NCBI GenBank assembly: GCA_937915735.1
Contig: CALGGS010000249.1
Coordinates: 1-11,211, forward strand
DNA: 11,211 nucleotides
Origin: an uncultured Treponema sp.
GTDB taxonomy: Bacteria > Spirochaetota > Spirochaetia > Treponematales > Treponemataceae
Reading direction: 5' to 3'
Made by a program: the position numbers and the translations under genes. Under the pieces are notes generated by a model. That model ran no database searches. It was not told where the DNA came from and saw only the letters and a program-made list of their open reading frames with translations. This document shows, piece by piece, positions 6,493-11,211 of this stretch; the first letter of the stretch is position 1, and each line of letters opens with the position of its first letter.

Positions 6493-7122
6493 CTACAGCC
6501 CCGTTTCACTTCTGAACGCAACTCTCTGGTTGTCTGTCATCATTCCATTTTTCTGCCACTCGTCAGCCCTCTTTGTGATGAAGTTTTCTTTCGGCTGCTC
6601 CGTACCGCTCTTTCCAGTATTCGCCGGTGCCTGAGCCTGTTCAGTTGCAGGTGTTGCGGCGGATGTCGTGACAGGAGCCTTTTTGAATGTGCACGAAAAC
6701 GGCAGGTCATTTCCCGATGATTCGTCACGCACGATTTCAAGGCTTGTTATAACCATTCCACTCATGGTTGTAAGGCCTGTAACAATATCCATAGGCTGTT
6801 TTGTTTCTTTCAGCCTTTTTAGTTCCTCATACGCACTTATAACCCTTTCACGAGGGTATGAATCAGGAACGGAAATGTCAGAAATGCTTTTCGGCGGCGC
6901 AGACTGAACGACCTCAAATTTTGTGGCTCCGACGAACGCCTCAATCGAAAGCTCGTCTGGTTCCTCCGTAACAGTTCCAGCTCCGCTCGTGTCCTTTCCT
7001 TCCGATGGCTTATCAGTCAGTTTGTTACCGAACCGGTAAGTTTCAGAAAGAAAAGCGTCTATTTCAATTCCAGCTGTTGCATCTTTGTCAGTCGGATAAA
7101 TGCACTTAACAACCTTTGCCAT
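6493..7122 (-). CDS. Dit-like baseplate protein
   Basis: This 209-aa protein starts at an ATG one base into the tape measure stop (TAATG), behind AGGAG. Residues 1-150 look like the Dit-like N-terminal domain found after tape measure genes in this type of operon. They include GIEIDAFLSETYRFGNKLT (18-36), a variable loop, ELSIEAFVGATKFEVV (57-72), a helix AYEELKRLKETKQPMDIVTG (97-116) and MVITSLEIVRDESSGNDLPF (123-142). 'i..aYe.L..l......id..tglk.y..m.i.sl...' is the usual core, and LPFSCTFKKA is its last strand. Residues 151-180 are an Ala/Thr/Pro/Gln-rich linker, followed by a short helix. The protein would form the hexameric ring joining tail tube to baseplate. The linker's role is unknown. 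Confidence 0.78.
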   Translation of the reverse strand: MAKVVKCIYPTDKDATAGIEIDAFLSETYRFGNKLTDKPSEGKDTSGAGTVTEEPDELSIEAFVGATKFEVVQSAPPKSISDISVPDSYPRERVISAYEELKRLKETKQPMDIVTGLTTMSGMVITSLEIVRDESSGNDLPFSCTFKKAPVTTSAATPATEQAQAPANTGKSGTEQPKENFITKRADEWQKNGMMTDNQRVAFRSETGL

Positions 7123-10100
7123 TATGCACTCCTTGCTTCCGCTGACGGAATTGTGCCACGGCTTCCGTTTATAGCATCACGGAGTGCACCTTTTACACCG
7201 TTTTCAACAGCACGGCGTGCCTGTTCAGCTGTCATGCCACTTGCATTAACGGTTACATGAATCGGAGTGTTGTAAACGCTGGAAGAAGAATGTCGGCTGT
7301 AGTCGTTGCTTACGCTCTGCCTTACTGCCTGAGATGCAGAACTGTCTGCAAGTGCATAAGACGGCTCAGGTTTAGCCTGTGCAAAGTATTCTGCAAGGCG
7401 GTCTACAAGCGAGCCAGGATTCTTCATCGCAAAAATTGTGTCGTCCGGATGTGTTGAATAAGTTCCGTCCGGCGTAAGAATCATATCGTTGACTTTTGTC
7501 GGTTTCGGGGCTTCCTTGCTTTCACTACCAGTGAAGAAGTTTACCGCACCGTCCCACAGCCCACCAAAGAAGCCTTTTACTTTCTCCCAGCCGTCTTTAA
7601 GCGTGTTGATGAAGCCGAAGAACTGATTCTTTACACCGTCAAACAGTCCTGTAAAAATATTTCCTATGGCTTCTGCAACAGAAACGACACCGTTTTTAAG
7701 TGAATCCCACAGACTGCTGAAAAAATCAGTAAGACCAGTCCACAAACTTTTTATAACATCAAGAACTTTTGAGAACGGTTCTGCAAGCCCTGCAATGATG
7801 TTAGAAGCTGCTGAAACAATACCGTCCCACAGCCCACCAAAGAAACCGGTAATAGAACTCCATACAGCTTTTATCTGTTCAATGATTGCAGAGAAAACGC
7901 CTGTTATACCGCTCCATATTTTTTCAGCGACAGAAATTATACCGCTCCAGAGATTTGAGAAGAATTCTGTTATTGTGTTCCAAACGACTTTTACGCCCTC
8001 AACAATAACCGAGAAGAAATCAACGAGCGCACTCCATACAGATTTTGCAACGGCTACGATATTTTCCCACAAAGCTGAGAAGAAACCTGTGATTTTTGAC
8101 CATACCGCCTTGATGCCGTCGAGAACTTTCGTTAAGGCCTGCTTTAGTTTGCTGAAAGCTGCAACCGCACTATTTTTTACTCCTTCCCAAAGTTTCTTGA
8201 AGAACTCTCCTACAGCTTTAGCTCCTTTGATTACGGCATCCTTTATTTTGTCCCAGTGCTTTCTGACAAGCAGTATTGCCCCAATAATGAGCATAGGAAT
8301 AGGTGCAATAATTGTTGCCAATACAAGCAGCATTCCTTTCACATAGTTTGGAAGCCCGCCAAAGAAGTTTTTTATGGAGTTCCAGATATTTACAAAAAAG
8401 TTCTTGATGGAGCGACCTATTCCAACGAAGAAATTTCCTATAGCCTTGAAAGCTGTTATAAAAGCATTTTTTATGGTTTCCCATATACCGACAAAGAAAT
8501 TGCCGACTGCTTTTGCTCCAGCTATAAGCGCATTTTTGATTGTCTCCCAGTTTTTTACGATAAGCATGATTCCGGCAATTATTGCCGCCGGAATCGGAAA
8601 CAAGATCGCAAGAATTGCAGCACCGAACTTCTTGAAGAATTCCCATACTGCCTTTATGCCTTTAATCAGTGCGGCCTTAACGACATCCCATTTTTTTACA
8701 AGCAGGGTAATAACACCGATTAAGCCGACTACAGCAATAATAATAAGTCCAATTGGATTTGCTGCCATAACGGCGTTAAGTATCGTCTGTACGGCAGTCC
8801 ATATTTTGATTGCCGATACAATTCCGAGAATTATATATGCAATTGGTTTTAGTGCAGGACCGAGAGTTTCTATTCCAGCAGCGAAAACAGACAGTACGGC
8901 TCCGACTATTTTTCCAAGAGTTTCAAAAACAGGAGTGAGCGCACTGACTGCCACTGCAAGGCCTGATGTGTCTTTTTCAACATCATCAAGTAACACACCA
9001 ATGGCATTGAAAACACTGTCACAAAGAACTTTCAAAGCTTTTACAACAGGCATAACAAACGCCTGTATCGGCTCAAATGCAGCATTTAAAGCCTTTGCAA
9101 GATTACCGATAATCGGTCGGAGTTTTTCAAAGATTTTTCCGACACTCTCCCCCAGGTATTTAAAAGCCGGAGTGAGCGCATCTATCACAGGAAGAAGCTG
9201 CTCGATTATCTCTGCCGCAAAACTGAACACATCTTTGAAAATTGGTTTCAGAGATTCAAGAACAGGTTTTACAAAAGCCTCTATAGGTTTGAATGCGAGT
9301 AAGATCGCCTTGGCGATTGCCAAAATAAAAGGACGGCTGCTCTGAAAGATACTCTCCATAAAGCCGAAAACATCTTTCAAAAGAGCCTTTATAGCTGTGA
9401 ATGCACCGCCGTATTTTTCCATCTCCTGTTTGAGAAGATGAAATGCGATATAAACATCTGCGATTGCATTAAGAATTGCCTCAAAAGCCTTTGTACCGAC
9501 AGCGACAATGTTGTTCTGCATACTGCGCCCAAGATTTAGCACGGCACTCATAATGTCTTTTATTCTGTCAATGACATTTGAGCCTATACCTTCCTTGATT
9601 GCCGCCGTTAATGACTGAAACTGTTTTATGAGACCTGGAAGCGTTTTGCTCTGCTTCGCAAGCATTCCGTTATATTTTCCACCCTCGCTGGTTATATGCT
9701 TGAGGGCTGCGGCACACTGTTCGTAAGACACTCCGGCTTTTTCAATTTCTGCACGGCTCTTGCCAGTCATCTTTGACACTTCGCCGATGACATCAAAGCC
9801 CTGGCCTACGAACTGCTTTAAATCCGTAGCATCGGCCTTGCCTTTTGCAAATACCTGCCCCATATTGAGAGAAAGGCTTTTAAACGCTTCTCCATTTCCC
9901 TGAGCAATATCACCTAAGCGGGTAAGTGTCTCAGATGCATCTTCGGCCTGCATACCGAAAGTGACCATCCCCTGCAATCCACCAATTGCGGCGGCAGTTC
10001 CGTAAAAATCAGAAACAGGTGAATAGTCTAAGTCATGGATTATTTGGTTTGCTTTTTCCTGGTCGCCAATCATAGTACCGAGAGTTACGCGGTACTGCTC

Positions 10101-10319
10101 GACGTCACCAGTAGTGTCGAGAATGCTTTTTCCGAGAGCGGTTATTCCGGCGGCGGCAGCTACACCGCCAATAAGTTTGACGGCTTTGCCGATACCGCCG
10201 ACCGCATTTGAAAGGTCTGAGGATTTTTTCTTTGCGGATTCTACTTTCCGCTCATATTCTTTAAGCGTACCGTCGTCAATCTTGAATCCAAGCCAAGTTA
10301 CAAGCTCACGAATTGTCAT
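7122..10319 (-). CDS. Tail tape measure protein
   Basis: This 1065-aa protein sets tail length and is injected ahead of DNA. Residues 1-70 are a helical, Gly/Ala-rich start (MTIRELVTWLGFKIDDGTL). Residues 70-245 match the tape measure N-terminal domain, with LGTMIGDQEKA, FGMQAEDASETLTRLGDIA (121-139) and the 'GQ.FAKGK....DL.QF.GQGFDVIGEV' region (154-181). Residues 340-485 contain a doubled unit. Residues 524-541, 566-588 and 662-685 are membrane-like hydrophobic segments, each followed by Lys/Arg and a Trp. Residues 739-898 hold four 40-residue Trp/Phe repeats. Near the C-terminus, MILTPDGTYSTHPDDTIFAM (946-965) and HVTVNASGMTAEQARRAVEN (1021-1040) are familiar tape measure endings. At about 1.5 Å per residue, a tail near 150 nm would be expected. 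Start: GGGGG lies 10 nt before the ATG, which follows the frameshift-extension stop directly. Confidence 0.95.
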   Translation of the reverse strand: MTIRELVTWLGFKIDDGTLKEYERKVESAKKKSSDLSNAVGGIGKAVKLIGGVAAAAGITALGKSILDTTGDVEQYRVTLGTMIGDQEKANQIIHDLDYSPVSDFYGTAAAIGGLQGMVTFGMQAEDASETLTRLGDIAQGNGEAFKSLSLNMGQVFAKGKADATDLKQFVGQGFDVIGEVSKMTGKSRAEIEKAGVSYEQCAAALKHITSEGGKYNGMLAKQSKTLPGLIKQFQSLTAAIKEGIGSNVIDRIKDIMSAVLNLGRSMQNNIVAVGTKAFEAILNAIADVYIAFHLLKQEMEKYGGAFTAIKALLKDVFGFMESIFQSSRPFILAIAKAILLAFKPIEAFVKPVLESLKPIFKDVFSFAAEIIEQLLPVIDALTPAFKYLGESVGKIFEKLRPIIGNLAKALNAAFEPIQAFVMPVVKALKVLCDSVFNAIGVLLDDVEKDTSGLAVAVSALTPVFETLGKIVGAVLSVFAAGIETLGPALKPIAYIILGIVSAIKIWTAVQTILNAVMAANPIGLIIIAVVGLIGVITLLVKKWDVVKAALIKGIKAVWEFFKKFGAAILAILFPIPAAIIAGIMLIVKNWETIKNALIAGAKAVGNFFVGIWETIKNAFITAFKAIGNFFVGIGRSIKNFFVNIWNSIKNFFGGLPNYVKGMLLVLATIIAPIPMLIIGAILLVRKHWDKIKDAVIKGAKAVGEFFKKLWEGVKNSAVAAFSKLKQALTKVLDGIKAVWSKITGFFSALWENIVAVAKSVWSALVDFFSVIVEGVKVVWNTITEFFSNLWSGIISVAEKIWSGITGVFSAIIEQIKAVWSSITGFFGGLWDGIVSAASNIIAGLAEPFSKVLDVIKSLWTGLTDFFSSLWDSLKNGVVSVAEAIGNIFTGLFDGVKNQFFGFINTLKDGWEKVKGFFGGLWDGAVNFFTGSESKEAPKPTKVNDMILTPDGTYSTHPDDTIFAMKNPGSLVDRLAEYFAQAKPEPSYALADSSASQAVRQSVSNDYSRHSSSSVYNTPIHVTVNASGMTAEQARRAVENGVKGALRDAINGSRGTIPSAEARSA
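7548..7571 (-). repeat. 24-bp direct repeat, copy 1 (codes FFGGLWDG)
   Basis: These 24 bases are identical to 7821-7844. Both code for FFGGLWDG in the same frame, at residues 917-924 here and 826-833 in the other copy. The flanks differ. Confidence 0.9.
7626..8105 (-). repeat. Four 40-residue aromatic repeats in the tape measure
   Basis: Residues 739-898 split into four units of exactly 40 residues with no insertions. Each starts (V/L)W, with Trp at 740, 780, 820 and 860. Each has (I/L)T-x-FF, at 743-747, 783-787, 823-827 and 863-867, then LW at 751, 791, 831 and 871. A further Trp at 762 and 802 is replaced by Ile at 842 and by Ala at 882. Spacing within a unit is 11, 11, then 18 residues. 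A decayed fifth copy (residues 899-930) follows. Confidence 0.9.
7821..7844 (-). repeat. 24-bp direct repeat, copy 2 (codes FFGGLWDG)
   Basis: Identical to 7548-7571 at every base, 273 bp (91 codons) apart. It lies inside 40-residue unit 3 of the tape measure, while the other copy lies in the decayed fifth unit. Confidence 0.9.
9006..9296 (-). repeat. Duplicated ~72-79-residue unit in the tape measure
   Basis: Residues 342-366 (AFKPIEAFVKPVLESLKPIF, then KDVFS) align with 414-438 (AFEPIQAFVMPVVKALKVLC, then DSVFN) at an offset of 72 residues. Further on, ALTPAFKYLGESVGKIF (381-397) aligns with ALTPVFETLGKIVGAVL (460-476) at an offset of 79, so the second copy has seven extra residues. The coordinates cover the two best-conserved halves. 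Confidence 0.75.
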
Positions 10320-10625
10320 TTATTGTTTTCCCCCATGCTTAGATTCAAAATCAATCAGACCGTCAACGGCGGCTTCTATATCCTCGTCCATATCAAGGAC
10401 AGCATTGGCGTGCAGCAGGTCTTCGTAAGTCCACCTGTTTCTGAGTTCATCAAGCGGAACTCCCTTTTTCTGCCACACGCGCCAAATTAAAAACTCGTCC
10501 TCAATTTCAGGAGCGAGCGTTCCTACGCTTCCGATTTCTTCAAGGCGGGATTTGCTTCGCCGTTTACCTGAGCGAAGGTATTTATTCGCTGGGTTAGGCT
10601 TCCAATATTCCCCGCCACCTTCCCG
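10320..10625 (-). CDS. -1-frame extension of the tail assembly chaperone (frameshift product)
   Basis: From base 10625 the -1 frame relative to the chaperone is open for 101 codons to a TAA at 10320-10322, directly before the tape measure ATG. Between 10525 and 10320 no other gene is apparent, and this frame has no well-placed start: its only ATG would give 24 residues. The translation is protein-like in its second half: EDEFLIWRVWQKKGVPLDEL, then NRWTYEDLLHANAVLDMDED, then IEAAVDGLIDFESKHGGKQ. Tail assembly chaperones of many long-tailed phages are made in two lengths by -1 frameshifting (lambda G/GT), with the long form bridging the tape measure and tube subunits. Frameshifting at 10625-10631 would give a 240-aa fusion (139 + 101). 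A separately initiated small gene using a GTG is the alternative but less likely. Confidence 0.82.
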   Translation of the reverse strand, partial: REGGGEYWKPNPANKYLRSGKRRSKSRLEEIGSVGTLAPEIEDEFLIWRVWQKKGVPLDELRNRWTYEDLLHANAVLDMDEDIEAAVDGLIDFESKHGGKQ

Positions 10626-11041
10626 AAAAAATCCGGATAGTTTGCCTCCAGTACAAGAAGCATAACAGGGTAAATCGAAAAGAGCCGACCTCCAAATACC
10701 TTGTTAAAATTCGCCTCGAAGTTGTCTCCGAACATCGCCACAATCGGTGTTCCGTCGTTTTCTGAGCCTTTTGCGGTAACATAGCGGAACATGCGCTGAA
10801 CAAGCTTGACGAAGTTTTCCTCATCCAGGCTCGCTGTCAGCTTTTCAACCACGCCCGAAAGCGATTCCCCGGAAATGTCGGCTTCGGCATTTCCTGCGCC
10901 CTTGAAAACATCAACAGCCTCGGCAAGTGCCGGACCGAGTGTCTTCATCAGATATGATTTCAGTCGCAGGGCTTCGATAGCCGGGAACGGAGCGGCTGTG
11001 AATGTGATTCCATCGATAACCTTTTCTTTAGTCTTTTCCAT
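10523..11041 (-). CDS. Tail assembly chaperone (short form)
   Basis: This 172-aa protein starts at an ATG 6 nt after GGAG and ends at TAG 10523-10525. It lies immediately upstream of the tape measure, where the tail assembly chaperone is nearly always found. Features typical of this chaperone group include the start (KVIDGITFTAAPFPAIEALRLK), the middle (ENFVKLVQRMFRYVTAKG) and the end of the core (FEANFNKVFGGRLFSIYPVM, then LLVLEANYPDFFGK). The pattern 'F...F.g......p...fvle.Ny.dFF' is a hallmark of chaperones in these myovirus-type operons. It would bind the tape measure and keep tube subunits soluble during tail assembly. It is cytoplasmic and absent from finished virions by analogy. The final 33 residues lie after the slippery site and are replaced by another sequence in the frameshifted form. 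Confidence 0.88.
   Translation of the reverse strand: MEKTKEKVIDGITFTAAPFPAIEALRLKSYLMKTLGPALAEAVDVFKGAGNAEADISGESLSGVVEKLTASLDEENFVKLVQRMFRYVTAKGSENDGTPIVAMFGDNFEANFNKVFGGRLFSIYPVMLLVLEANYPDFFGKVAGNIGSLTQRINTFAQVNGEANPALKKSEA
10625..10631 (-). promoter_or_regulatory. Programmed -1 ribosomal frameshift site T TTT TTC
   Basis: On the coding strand the zero-frame codons GAT TTT TTC form a canonical X XXY YYZ heptamer. It lies within the span where the -1 frame is open (about 10702 to 10320). After slipping, reading resumes at CGG and continues to 10320. An SD-like GGAGG at 10645-10649 ends 13 nt upstream, like the stimulator in E. coli dnaX. GAAGGT (10617-10622) and ACCTTC (10574-10579) can pair downstream, though only 2 nt after the heptamer and with a long loop. 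Confidence 0.8.
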
Positions 11042-11053
11042 TTCCAGCTCCCG

Positions 11054-11211
11054 TTATACACCGGTTGTTCCCGCAGTAACGGCAACCGCAGCCTGTCCTG
11101 TGTGAAATACCCATGCCTGTTCCCCGGCTTCCTTACCACGCGACCATGTAGGTTTTTCAACCCATGCCTGCGGGAAGAAATGCTCTGCTCCGCTTGCAAT
11201 CTCTGTGATTA
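11054..11211 (-). CDS. Unrecognised phage protein, C-terminal fragment
   Basis: The 3' end of a gene that begins beyond the window. Reading from 11209 gives 51 residues and TAA at 11054-11056, 12 nt before the chaperone start. The fragment includes IASGAEHFFPQAWVEKPTWS and GEQAWVFHTGQAAVAVTAGT. Ending just before the chaperone, it could be the tail tube or a small gene between tube and chaperone, but too little is present to assign a family. The frame is supported by its tight spacing to the chaperone and its protein-like composition. A competing reading on the same strand (10960-11199) overlaps the chaperone start deeply and was rejected. Confidence 0.65.
   Translation of the reverse strand, partial: ITEIASGAEHFFPQAWVEKPTWSRGKEAGEQAWVFHTGQAAVAVTAGTTGV

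Noticed and set aside
6492..6521. Longer N-terminus for the plug protein from a TTG at 6521
   Set aside because: It would overlap the Dit-like gene's end and lacks a correctly spaced ribosome site; the ATG at 6491 begins right after that gene's stop.
7548..7844. CRISPR array or attachment site from the 24-bp direct repeats
   Set aside because: There are only two copies, both in frame inside coding repeats and coding for the same eight residues; no regular spacers and no integrase nearby.
7666..8346. 226-codon open frame on the plus strand
   Set aside because: It is antisense to the 40-residue repeat array. Its repeated KxPV-like segments are just the reverse complement of the Trp/Phe repeats.
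8374..9345. 323-codon open frame on the plus strand opposite the tape measure
   Set aside because: It is antisense to a clear tape measure gene whose low-complexity codon use keeps the opposite strand free of stops. The translation is rich in Ile/Ala/Thr/Lys with no recognisable domain.
10525..10548. Frameshifting near the chaperone stop at the AAG AAA codons
   Set aside because: GAAGAAA is a poor -1 slip site: neither tRNA re-pairs well after slipping. T TTT TTC at 10625-10631 is a canonical site in the right phase.
10960..11199. 79-codon minus-strand frame running over the chaperone start
   Set aside because: It overlaps the chaperone by about 80 nt in another frame; the alternative frame ending at 11054 fits the operon spacing better.
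1..11211. tRNA, rRNA, promoters, terminators, or integration genes
   Set aside because: The gaps between genes are too short to hold them, and I saw no cloverleaf, strong hairpin with T-run, or recombinase motif.

Overview
The window is a stretch of a tailed-phage or prophage genome. Every gene I can support lies on the minus strand, so transcription runs from high to low coordinates. The genes are packed as one operon with 1-4 nt overlaps or gaps under 20 nt. Most starts have GGAG/AGGAGG-type ribosome sites, and TAA, TAG and TGA are all used as stops, so this is ordinary bacterial code. The content is the tail and baseplate module of a contractile-tailed (myovirus-type) phage. The spike, J-type baseplate protein and sheath-initiator-like protein point to a contractile tail. 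The sheath, tube, capsid, packaging, lysis and integration genes are outside the window. The host cannot be named from the sequence. A Gp138-type membrane-puncturing spike fits a Gram-negative-type envelope, but that is inference.

In transcription order: the 3' end of an unrecognised gene (11054-11211); a tail assembly chaperone (10523-11041) with a -1-frame extension reaching 10320 that appears to be made by ribosomal frameshifting at a T TTT TTC site; a 1065-aa tape measure protein (7122-10319); a Dit-like baseplate protein (6493-7122); a small baseplate plug protein (6150-6491); a baseplate hub protein (5308-6147); a Gp138-type spike (4529-5308); a triple-repeat protein of unknown role (3924-4529); a gp25/sheath-initiator-like protein (3547-3927); a J-family baseplate wedge protein (2099-3550); a tail protein with a DUF2612/gpI-like N-terminus and a repeat-rich C-terminus (747-2102); a small fibre-type beta protein (285-728); and the N-terminus of a tail fibre (25-270).

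The order follows assembly. The chaperone coats the tape measure during tail-tube growth. The Dit-like, plug, hub and spike proteins form the central axis of the baseplate. The gp25-like, J and I-type proteins form the wedge that starts the sheath. The last genes supply host-contact fibres.

The first 24 bases are not biological: they match the 3' part of the Illumina TruSeq read-2 adapter and cut off the tail-fibre gene. The observations most worth a second look are the recoding site in the chaperone gene, the strict 40-residue (11+11+18) aromatic repeat in the tape measure, its three hydrophobic-segment/Trp modules, the R-x-G repeat region downstream of the J gene, and the three-copy repeat protein between the spike and gp25-like genes.
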